Assembly: GCF_004944975.1 (NCBI RefSeq)
Contig: NZ_SPQG01000012.1
Location: forward strand, 42,299 to 106,298
Origin: Halorhabdus amylolytica
Lineage (GTDB): Archaea; Halobacteriota; Halobacteria; Halobacteriales; Haloarculaceae
Direction of reading: 5' to 3'
Length of the DNA: 64,000 bases
This document shows, piece after piece, positions 57,034-64,000 of the stretch. A program made the position numbers and the translations under genes. Under the pieces are notes generated by a model, which was not told the origin of the DNA, ran no database searches, and worked only from the letters and a program-made list of their open reading frames with translations. The number at the start of each line of letters is the position of its first letter. Position 1 is the stretch's first letter.

Positions 57034-58611
57034 ATGGGCGAAACCGAGAACGCGGACGATCGTGATGCGCTCGTCGAGTACGGGATCGAGGACCGCCCGC
57101 CGCTTTCTCGCTCGATCCTGCTGGGGGTCCAGCACTACCTGACGATGATCGGGGCGAACATCGCCGTCCCGCTCATCCTGGCGGACTTGATGGGAATGCC
57201 CGCCGACGTGACCGCGAAGTTCGTCGGGACGTTCTTCGTCGTCAGCGGGATCGCGACGCTTGCCCAGACCACGTTCGGCAATCGCTACCCGATCGTCCAG
57301 GGCGCGCCGTTCTCGATGCTCGCGCCTGCGATCGCGATCGTCACCACCGAAGTGACAGTGCAGGGTCTGCCCTCCTGGAACGCCAAACTGCTCTTCCTGC
57401 AAGGGGCGATCATCAGCGCCGCACTCGTCGAGGTGGGGATCGGATACTTCGGCCTCGTGGGGAAGATCCGGGAATACCTCTCGCCGGTCGTCGTCGCCCC
57501 GGTGGTCGCGCTGATCGGGCTGTCGCTGTTCTCGGCCGGGGACATCACTTCCGCGACGAACAACTGGTATCTGCTGGGATTGACGCTGCTGTTGATCGTC
57601 GTCTTCTCGCAGTACCTCGACCGTGTCTCTCGCGTGTTCGACCTGTTCCCGATCCTGCTCGGCATCGCCGTCGCGTGGCTCGTCGCGGCGGTCGGCTCGG
57701 CGGCCGGCGTCATCCCGGCTGGTGATCCCGCGTATCTGGACTTCGGCGAACTGGCGACCGGGACGCTGGTCTACGTCCCCTATCCGCTCCAGTGGGGGAT
57801 GCCCGAGTTCCGGATTTCCTTCGCGATCGGGATGTTCGCGGGCGTGCTCGCCTCGATCATCGAGTCCTTCGCCGACTACCACGCTGTCGCGCGGATCTCG
57901 GGCGTCGGCGCACCCTCCAGACGGCGGATCAACCACGGTATCGGCATGGAGGGGCTGGCGAACGTCTTCTCCGGGCTGATGGGAACCGGCGGGTCGACCT
58001 CTTACTCGGAGAACATCGGTGCGATCGGACTGACGGGCGTCGCTTCGCGCTTTGTCGTCCAGATCGGCGCGATCGCGATGCTGATCGTCGGCGTGATCCC
58101 ACTCTTTGGTCGCGTGATCGCGACGATCCCCGGACCGATCGTCGGCGGGCTGTACATCGCCATGTTCGGTCAGATCGTCGCCGTCGGACTCTCGAACCTG
58201 AAGTACGTCGACCTTGACTCCTCGCGGAACCTCTTCATCGTCGGGATCGCGCTGTTCGCGGGCATGGCGATCCCCGCGTACATGGGTAACATCGACGCCG
58301 CGGCCGCCGAGATGGACGCCGTCGGGAGCGGATACGAACTCCTCCGACAGGGGATGACTGACGTCCCGCTGCTCGGCCCGATCCTCGGTACCGAAATCGT
58401 CTCTCAGACGGTCTACATCGTCGGCGGCGTCCAGATGGCTGTCGGCGGTATCGTGGCGTTCGTCCTCGACAACACTGTTCCGGGCACTCGAGAGGAACGG
58501 GGTCTGGCCGACTGGGCGGCGATCACCGAAAGTGACGACGAGTTCCGGTCGGCCGTCCAGCGTGCGTCGGACCGCATCGGGGACGACCAGCCCCCGTTCT
58601 CGGGCGATTGA
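57034..58611 (+). CDS. NCS2 family nucleobase (xanthine/uracil) permease
   Basis: The 525-residue protein has about 12-14 membrane helices. Family features include GVQHYLTMIGANIAVPLIL, SPVVVAPVVALIGLSLFSAG, ESFADYHAVARISG and NVFSGLMGTGGSTSYSENIG, the last being the substrate and proton-coupling regions of xanthine/uracil permeases. It imports a nucleobase or related compound. The ATG at 57034 (MGETENADD) is preferred; ATGs at 56995 and 56890 add segments outside the family. It is convergent with the sugar-porter gene, 9 bp apart. Confidence 0.88.
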   Translation: MGETENADDRDALVEYGIEDRPPLSRSILLGVQHYLTMIGANIAVPLILADLMGMPADVTAKFVGTFFVVSGIATLAQTTFGNRYPIVQGAPFSMLAPAIAIVTTEVTVQGLPSWNAKLLFLQGAIISAALVEVGIGYFGLVGKIREYLSPVVVAPVVALIGLSLFSAGDITSATNNWYLLGLTLLLIVVFSQYLDRVSRVFDLFPILLGIAVAWLVAAVGSAAGVIPAGDPAYLDFGELATGTLVYVPYPLQWGMPEFRISFAIGMFAGVLASIIESFADYHAVARISGVGAPSRRRINHGIGMEGLANVFSGLMGTGGSTSYSENIGAIGLTGVASRFVVQIGAIAMLIVGVIPLFGRVIATIPGPIVGGLYIAMFGQIVAVGLSNLKYVDLDSSRNLFIVGIALFAGMAIPAYMGNIDAAAAEMDAVGSGYELLRQGMTDVPLLGPILGTEIVSQTVYIVGGVQMAVGGIVAFVLDNTVPGTREERGLADWAAITESDDEFRSAVQRASDRIGDDQPPFSGD

Positions 58612-58620
58612 GGCCCGCAA

Positions 58621-60009
58621 TCAGTCGCCGACCCCGACGTTCTCCCGCAGGTCGTTCTCGATGGCTTCCAGGGTCCGGCCTTTCGTCTCGGGGACGAGCT
58701 TGAAGGTGAACGCGAACGCGACGGCACTGAAGACCCCGAACAGCCAGAACGTCGAGGACGGGCCGATGTTCGCCGTCAGGATCGGGAACGACAGCGCGAC
58801 GGCGAGGTTCGCCAGCCAGTTGGTGACGGTCGCGACGCCCTCGGCCGACCCGCGGACGGCGAGCGGGTAGATTTCGGAGATGAGCAGCCAGAAGACCGGG
58901 CCCAGCCCGATCGCGAAGAACGAAATGTACAGCATCAGGCAGACGGTCGCGGTGATGCTGAGCACGCCCGAGAGGCCGGGCAGGTAGAAGATCACGCCCA
59001 GGATGGCCAGCGTGACGGTCATCCCGGCGGTCCCGACGAGCAGGAGCGCCCGCCGGCCGACGCGGTCGATGTAGGCGATCGCGACGACGGTCATTACCAC
59101 GTTGACGACGCCGATGCCGACGGTCGCGAGGATCGAGGCCGCGCTCCCGAAGCCGGTCGATTCGAGGATCGTCGGCGCGTAGTACATCACCGCGTTGATA
59201 CCGGTGATCTGCTGGAGGATCGCCAGCCCGACCCCGACGACCAGGGCGGGGCGGAGCCAGGGTTCGAGCAGTTTCGTGAGGCTCGTTCCGGACTCGCGCT
59301 CGACAGTTTCCTTGATCTCTCCGAGTTCCTGTTCGATGTCGCCCTGTCGCGTCCGACGAAGCACCGCCCGTGCGCGATCGGGCTTGCCGTGGCTGTAGAG
59401 CCACCGCGGGCTCTCGGGCATCTTCAGGACGCCGATGCCGAGCACGACGGCGGGGATCATCCCCGCGCCGAGCATCCAGCGCCAGGCACCGCTCCCGGAG
59501 AAGGCGTAGTTGACGAAGTACGACGAGAGGATGCCGATCGTGACCATCAGCTGGTGCATCGAGGTGAGTCCACCGCGGATGCGCGGGGGCGCGATCTCGG
59601 AGATGTATAGCGGCCCGACGACCGAGGCGAAACCGATCGCGACGCCGTCGATCAGTCGGCCGGCCACGAGGATCTCGACTGTCGGCGCGACCGCCATCAG
59701 GAACGATCCCAGGAAGAACACGACCGCCGACAACATGATCAGCCGTCGGCGTCCGATGCGGTCGGCGAGTCGCCCGCCGAGTGCCGCACCGGTCGCGGCA
59801 CCGGCCATTGCCCCGCTGACGACGATCCCCTCGATGAGTGCCGAGTTCTCCACTGCCGGGAAGGTGTCGTTGATGAATAGGATCGCCCCGGAAATGATCC
59901 CGGTGTCGAAGCCGAACAACAGGCCGTTCAGCGCGGCCATCGCCGACACCAAATAGACGAATCGATCACCGCCGCCACGCAACACGTCGTTCACAATGGT
60001 CGTAGACAT
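58621..60009 (-). CDS. MFS sugar porter (XylE/GLUT-like)
   Basis: The 462-residue protein has 12 predicted membrane helices and sugar-porter motifs: GRLADRIGRRRLI, PESPRWLYSHGK, QQITGINAVMYYAPTI, IDRVGRRALLL and PETKGRTLEAIE at the end. It should be a proton- or sodium-coupled importer of a monosaccharide such as xylose, glucose or arabinose, giving a carrier route beside the ABC systems. I chose ATG 60009 over an in-frame ATG at 60021 or the frame start at 60078; all are before the first helix and the choice is not strong. Confidence 0.9.
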   Translation of the reverse strand: MSTTIVNDVLRGGGDRFVYLVSAMAALNGLLFGFDTGIISGAILFINDTFPAVENSALIEGIVVSGAMAGAATGAALGGRLADRIGRRRLIMLSAVVFFLGSFLMAVAPTVEILVAGRLIDGVAIGFASVVGPLYISEIAPPRIRGGLTSMHQLMVTIGILSSYFVNYAFSGSGAWRWMLGAGMIPAVVLGIGVLKMPESPRWLYSHGKPDRARAVLRRTRQGDIEQELGEIKETVERESGTSLTKLLEPWLRPALVVGVGLAILQQITGINAVMYYAPTILESTGFGSAASILATVGIGVVNVVMTVVAIAYIDRVGRRALLLVGTAGMTVTLAILGVIFYLPGLSGVLSITATVCLMLYISFFAIGLGPVFWLLISEIYPLAVRGSAEGVATVTNWLANLAVALSFPILTANIGPSSTFWLFGVFSAVAFAFTFKLVPETKGRTLEAIENDLRENVGVGD

Positions 60010-60403
60010 TCGTTCGGGCATCGAAAATTGGCACGGAAAAACGCTCCGGGAATTCTCGACGAATACTACGGGAAACAATTCTTGCGGACTTCTATACGGT
60101 AAAGATATTCAAAAATAACGCTCCAGTCGATCTATTTCTGGAAATTCATCCATTCGTGTGGGAGATTCACAGTGTCGGTCGTTCCGGGATTCACGCCGGG
60201 TACGCGCGTATGATCCCCGGGTCTGTCCCGTTCCGTTTTCCAACCGTCTGTTCGGACAGCCGTCGACTCGCTGGACCAGGGGGGTCGTCGATGAACGGCC
60301 GGGCCAGCGGCGAGACCAGTCAGTTCGGACGGCCGTCGACTCACTGGATCACAGGTGATCGACATCCGTGTATCGGACCATCGGCCACATTACATTCTCT
60401 GGT
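60010..60403. other. Intergenic region with a short direct repeat, 394 bp
   Basis: No gene is seen. It holds a 24-bp direct repeat (60251-60274 and 60324-60347). The AT-rich stretch near 60100 is the probable promoter zone for the sugar porter. Confidence 0.4.
60251..60347. repeat. 24-bp direct repeat, two copies 73 bp apart
   Basis: TTCGGACAGCCGTCGACTCG continues CTGG in copy 1. Copy 2 matches at 22 of 24 positions. No target-site duplication or gene is visible between them. Confidence 0.5.
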
Positions 60404-61543
60404 TCACTCATCACCGTCTTCGCTCTCCAGTGGCTCTCCCCGACGCTGGTTCGGCTCGGGTGGCCGTTCGAAGTGGTACCGCCGGTCGTCATCGAGGACG
60501 ACAAACGTGTGCCGGCGTTCGTCCTCGATGACGCGGCCGTTCGTATCGATCGCGACGTCGACCAGTCCTTCCAGCGAATCGACCCTGATCACCTCGTCGG
60601 CGTCCTCGTCATCGACGCGGCCGGTCGTGATCCACTCGTCGTAGGCGTCCCGATCCGACCGGTAGGCCAGCCAGTCGCGCTCCCTTGCGGTGACCGTGAG
60701 CCGGTCGGTCCACCTGCCGTACGCCAATCCGGCGACGGCGGCCAGCGACAGCACCAGCAGTACCGGCCCGCCCATCCGGCGAAGCGACCCGTGGGTCGCC
60801 GGCACCGTGACCTGCGTCGTTTGGTCCCCCGACTTCGTGACAACGCCGGGATCCTGAACGCGGTAGACACTGTCGCCCGGGTCGATCGGCAGGCGGTACG
60901 TCCTGGTGACGTCGACGGGCTCACCGTTCCTCGTGCCCGTGATCGCCGTCTCGGCGACGATCGCGACCTCTAGCTGACCCGGGGTCCCGCCGTGTTGCTC
61001 GTCGATGCGACTCACTTCGTTGGCGGCCGCACTGACGTTCGTCGAGAATGAGGACGTCACCCGGTCGCCCGGTGACACGCCCTCGTTTCGCTCTCGTGTC
61101 AGCACCCGGCTATCCCGCCAGAACACGGTCGCGTCGTCCTGCTCTTCCTGGGCTTGTTCGATCGACCGGAAGACCAGTGAGACGGTCGTCTCGACCGTGA
61201 GATCGCCGCCGTCCGAAGCGCGGTAGGCGTAGGCGAACGAGCCGTTCAGTCTGGGAGTTATCTCCCGGAAGTACACCGATCGGTTCCGTAGCGTACTCCC
61301 CTCGGCGAAGGCGGCCGTTCCGTTCATCACAGTCGCCCGGTGTGTGAACTCGCCGCTGGACTCCCAGGAGGACACTTCCCGCGTCTCGGCGCTGGTCCCA
61401 GGATCGACGTGGGTCGTGTACGTCAGAAATCCGCCGAGGAGGCCGAGGAGTACCGCGACGGCGAGGAGCAGTTCGTAGTTGTCGACGACTCGCGCGCGGA
61501 CCCGAAGGTCCCACCTACTCATGCGAGTTCGGGTACTCGCCAT
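60404..61543 (-). CDS. DUF5305 membrane protein
   Basis: The 379-residue protein has a transmembrane helix near residues 24-42 (ELLLAVAVLLGLLGGFLTY) and a second near residue 255-275 (PVLLVLSLAAVAGLAYG). Between them is an extracellular beta-rich region of about 200 residues, and a charged cytosolic tail follows. This matches haloarchaeal DUF5305 proteins, of unknown function. It follows a signal peptidase gene by 22 bp on the same strand, so they probably share an operon, and the pair may process or display surface proteins. An alternative start is ATG 61522. Confidence 0.75.
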   Translation of the reverse strand: MASTRTRMSRWDLRVRARVVDNYELLLAVAVLLGLLGGFLTYTTHVDPGTSAETREVSSWESSGEFTHRATVMNGTAAFAEGSTLRNRSVYFREITPRLNGSFAYAYRASDGGDLTVETTVSLVFRSIEQAQEEQDDATVFWRDSRVLTRERNEGVSPGDRVTSSFSTNVSAAANEVSRIDEQHGGTPGQLEVAIVAETAITGTRNGEPVDVTRTYRLPIDPGDSVYRVQDPGVVTKSGDQTTQVTVPATHGSLRRMGGPVLLVLSLAAVAGLAYGRWTDRLTVTARERDWLAYRSDRDAYDEWITTGRVDDEDADEVIRVDSLEGLVDVAIDTNGRVIEDERRHTFVVLDDDRRYHFERPPEPNQRRGEPLESEDGDE

Positions 61544-61565
61544 CGCGTCATAATGGTTGGGGCCC

Positions 61566-62714
61566 TCAGGGCAGGAACCGTGCGAGCAACCGCCGGACGC
61601 GCGAGGGACTCTCGCGGGTTCGCGACCTGACCTGCCCGGACCCGACCAGCACCGTCCCGACGAGATAGAACCCGCCGCCGAGTACCAGATCGATGACGAC
61701 GATCGGTGCCCACGGGTGCAGTCGGTAGAGGGCGTCGATCGCCGGCCGTGGCAGGACGTAGAGGTAGCGGTGTTCGGTAACGTAGTACCGGTAGTAACCG
61801 GTCTCCGGCGGTGCGGTGATCGACAATGTCGCGTTCACGCTCGCGTGGCCGGGGATAACCGTCTCGCGCGGCTCGACGTCGATGCTGTCAGTCACCGGAT
61901 CGAAGTAGGCGATCGTCGGGACGAAGCCACCGTTCCCGAGGACGTACTGTGCTGTCTCGGTCGTCCCGCGCTCGACGACCCGGATCCCCGGCGCGTCGCT
62001 CTCGGCACTGACGACTCCGAACTCCTGGGACCCCGCCGGGATCGCCATCGTCGCCGTCGCCGACAGCACCAGCGCCGCAGCGAAGATCCCGACGTACACT
62101 CGGGCGTCGATTCCCGTCCCGCGGGATGTGTCCCTCCCTCTGGATCGATCGCCACTCGCCACCACGTCGGCTACGTATCCCAGGACCGAGACCGCGAGCA
62201 GGAGGTACGCGATCCCCTGGACGCCGAGCAGCGATCGCGTTCCCAGCAGAGCCGCCAGCTGTCGCTGGACGGTCCGGAACACGTCCTGTATCCCGGTGAC
62301 AGCCGTTCCCAGTTCCGGGATCGCGAGCACGTCACTCCCGGGTCCCCAGGCGACGGCGACGACCTGGGCGTCGCTGACCAGGGGTTCACCACCGTCCTGA
62401 TCTGTGAAGGGGTTGGCGTCCCCCCGTGTGATGTATCCCCGATCGGTCTCCTCGACGACGCGGTGGGTCGTGAGGCCACCACCCTGGACGTTCTCCGCCC
62501 GGTACGTGATCACGTCGCCCGTTTCGATCGGCCCGGCGATGGCCGCCGGGATCGCCACGAACCCGTCCCCGGCGTTCAGGGTGGGTTCCATACTCCCCGT
62601 CGTGACGTAGCCCAGCAGCACTGGCTGGCCGAGTATCTGACTTGTGACCATCGCGACCAGAAAGATCACGATGGCTGCCTTCCCGAGTACCCCCAGCACC
62701 CTCCGGAGTGCCAT
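61566..62714 (-). CDS. Sec11-type signal peptidase I with a large C-terminal extension
   Basis: The N-terminal 130 residues form an S26B peptidase. The catalytic Ser41 is in TGSMEPTL, the His84 in LTTHRVV and an Asp in RGDANP (Asp99), the archaeal/eukaryal Ser-His-Asp set rather than the bacterial Ser-Lys. A further 250 residues with several membrane helices and an extracellular beta-sandwich-like region follow. At 382 residues it is about twice the size of a basic archaeal signal peptidase. It cleaves signal peptides outside the membrane. The gene is 22 bp upstream of DUF5305 and runs away from the rhomboid gene, with a 135-bp gap between. Confidence 0.82.
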   Translation of the reverse strand: MALRRVLGVLGKAAIVIFLVAMVTSQILGQPVLLGYVTTGSMEPTLNAGDGFVAIPAAIAGPIETGDVITYRAENVQGGGLTTHRVVEETDRGYITRGDANPFTDQDGGEPLVSDAQVVAVAWGPGSDVLAIPELGTAVTGIQDVFRTVQRQLAALLGTRSLLGVQGIAYLLLAVSVLGYVADVVASGDRSRGRDTSRGTGIDARVYVGIFAAALVLSATATMAIPAGSQEFGVVSAESDAPGIRVVERGTTETAQYVLGNGGFVPTIAYFDPVTDSIDVEPRETVIPGHASVNATLSITAPPETGYYRYYVTEHRYLYVLPRPAIDALYRLHPWAPIVVIDLVLGGGFYLVGTVLVGSGQVRSRTRESPSRVRRLLARFLP

Positions 62715-62849
62715 CACCCGTTGGTTCGTCCTGGCTCGATAAAATAGTTGGTCTGCTCTGTCGAACCGTATGCCCAATTCATCGATAATCAGGAGATGAC
62801 GTCTCCGATATTTTTAATTAAGTTGTGTATTTTTGTTGCTTCTATATAT

Positions 62850-63773
62850 TCATTCTACAGTATCGAACAGTCGGTCTTCGACCGTCGCCGTGACGTACGT
62901 GGCGATGAATCCCAGTCCGTATCCCACGAGGTGAGAGTAGAGGTTCAACACGCCGCCGTTGACGACGGGATCGAGCGGAAACGTGACGAACGGCACGGCG
63001 AGGAAGGTGACTAAGGCGACGACTGTTAGTTCAGCACGGCCCGATCGACTCAGCGCAGCACTGGCTACAGATCGAGCGTTCCTTTCCCCGTCTGTCACAG
63101 ACAGGACGTACAGCGTGACGACGAGCGTGAGTGCCAGAAAGAGACTCAAGAGCGTTCCCGCCAGCACCGACGTGACGGGGACTGTCACGCCTCGAACCGG
63201 GACTGTTACCGGGTTCGTGAGGACGGCCCCGAGAGTCAACACCGTGATCAGGGATAGCCCGACGAAGAACAAAAGCGGGCCAGTCCGTCGACTGTCACCC
63301 AGATCGAGTTGCTCCTGGAGGAAGGCGCCCAGCGCGAGCGGGAGATAGCCGTACAGTGCCATCAGGACACCGGAGAATCCGATGGCGGCGCTGCGCCGGA
63401 CGATCGTCAGGTTCAGGTACGACAGCAGGATCGGACTGGCGAGTACGAGCGAGACGAACGTGACGCGAAAGCGGCGACGACGACCGCTCAGCACGCTCAG
63501 TACGTACGCGAGCGCGACCACGAGGGTGTAGCCCACGAGATTCACGGCGGCGTGTGTCTCGGTGGCGTGGACGAACGACGACACGAACGCGGTGCCGATC
63601 GACGGATCGGTGTACTCGAAGGCGAGAGCTGTCCGAGTAGCCTGTGGGAGGGCCATCGTCCCGAGGAGCGTAGCGGGTACCGCCCCCAGAAGCACGAGGT
63701 CGAATATGGTAGCCGGTTCCCTGAGCGTCAGCCACAGGTCGTCCCCCTTACTCGGCCGATCGTCCCGCGTCAT
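62850..63773 (-). CDS. Rhomboid-type intramembrane serine protease
   Basis: The 307-residue protein has seven or more membrane helices. The rhomboid catalytic elements are present: HAAVN (His74, Asn78, the HxxxN oxyanion motif), GFSG with Ser134, and SHLVGYGLG with His281. The spacing between Ser and His is longer than in basic rhomboids because two extra helices and a polar loop lie between them. It would cleave membrane proteins within the bilayer. It is on the same strand as the signal peptidase and DUF5305 genes and may belong to one protein-processing cluster. Confidence 0.65.
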   Translation of the reverse strand: MTRDDRPSKGDDLWLTLREPATIFDLVLLGAVPATLLGTMALPQATRTALAFEYTDPSIGTAFVSSFVHATETHAAVNLVGYTLVVALAYVLSVLSGRRRRFRVTFVSLVLASPILLSYLNLTIVRRSAAIGFSGVLMALYGYLPLALGAFLQEQLDLGDSRRTGPLLFFVGLSLITVLTLGAVLTNPVTVPVRGVTVPVTSVLAGTLLSLFLALTLVVTLYVLSVTDGERNARSVASAALSRSGRAELTVVALVTFLAVPFVTFPLDPVVNGGVLNLYSHLVGYGLGFIATYVTATVEDRLFDTVE

Positions 63774-63872
63774 CGGTCTGTTCCTCTTCGATCGCTCGTG
63801 GGGCCAGCCTCTTCAGCGTACTGCGTCGATGGCTCCCACGACCGTCACTGGCCGTCGCGGGACCCTCACAGC
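63774..63872. other. Short intergenic stretch
   Basis: No gene is supported between the rhomboid start and the IS-like end. Confidence 0.4.
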
Positions 63873-64000
63873 GGTGATGACATCCTCCCCGCCGTGAACA
63901 GAGAGGGACTACGTCCCTCAGGCAGTCAGGCGAAGCCCGACGACGGCGGGGTTTCCTCCGTGGGAGTCTCAGCCGGTCTATGAATCCCCGGAAGCAATAT
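63873..64000 (-). mobile_element. Probable right end of an IS200/IS605 (TnpB-type) element, cut by the window
   Basis: The sequence ATGACATCCTCCCCGCCGT at about 63877 matches the terminal structure usual for IS605-family ends. The outer arms CCCCGCCGT (63887-63895) and ACGGCGGGG (63943-63951) form a stem, and inside it GAGGGAC-TAC-GTCCCTC (63903-63919) is a perfect 7-bp hairpin. On the minus strand it reads as the 3' end of a TnpB gene, where the guide RNA scaffold lies. The transposase itself would be to the right of the window, so only the end is seen. Confidence 0.5.

Noticed and set aside
57028..58620. A 530-residue minus-strand frame under the NCS2 permease
   Set aside because: Its composition is Arg/Asp/His rich without domains, as expected for an antisense shadow of a membrane protein.

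Overview
The window reads as a chromosomal stretch of an extremely halophilic archaeon. Proteins are strongly acidic (Asp/Glu rich). Many genes have a TATA-like box about 25-30 bp before the start codon and almost no leader. Exported proteins carry twin-arginine (Tat) signals with lipoboxes. A haloarchaeal zinc-ribbon protein, DUF5305 and Sec11-type signal peptidase genes sit at the right end. The many glycosidases together with bacterial-type arabinose genes would fit a polysaccharide degrader such as Halorhabdus, but the genus is inference.

Layout. 0-4.4 kb: end of a GH27 alpha-galactosidase, a GH4 alpha-galactosidase-like enzyme, an IclR regulator flanked by two identical-type palindromes, and a cytosolic sulfatase. 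4.4-5.9 kb: gene-poor, with repeated dyads. 5.9-16.4 kb: arabinan/arabinoside block with three GH51 arabinofuranosidase paralogues, L-arabinose isomerase, a sialidase-fold GH93-like enzyme, a mutarotase-like protein, and an HTH protein with a pentapeptide-repeat tail. 16.5-35.7 kb: a solute-binding-like protein without any signal peptide, three GH2 enzymes (one exported with a LamG-like domain), two IclR regulators, a complete CUT1 sugar ABC transporter with a DUF624 (YesL-type) membrane protein, and an exported GH43 arabinanase-like enzyme. 35.7-49.3 kb: two GH127 beta-L-arabinofuranosidases, an exported GH-A clan hydrolase, a second complete CUT1 transporter, and an extended SDR dehydrogenase/epimerase. 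49.3-56 kb: FGGY kinase, class II aldolase/epimerase (araB/araD-like), a dead Tat-signal gene fragment, a HAD phosphatase, and a CUT2 (ribose-type) transporter. 56-64 kb: more ordinary genes (zinc ribbon, NCS2 permease, sugar-porter MFS, DUF5305, signal peptidase, rhomboid), then what looks like the end of an IS200/IS605-type element.

How it fits together. Tat-anchored GH43, GH2-LamG and GH39-like enzymes would cut plant arabinan, arabinogalactan or pectin side chains at the cell surface. Lipoprotein-dependent ABC transporters would import oligosaccharides. Cytosolic GH51, GH127, GH93-like, GH2, GH4 and GH27 enzymes would release arabinose and galactose. An AraA - FGGY kinase - class II epimerase route would then pass L-arabinose to D-xylulose 5-phosphate. 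IclR proteins next to these genes are the likely local regulators. The catalytic motifs are seen directly; the pathway assembly is inference. I saw no rRNA, tRNA or CRISPR array.
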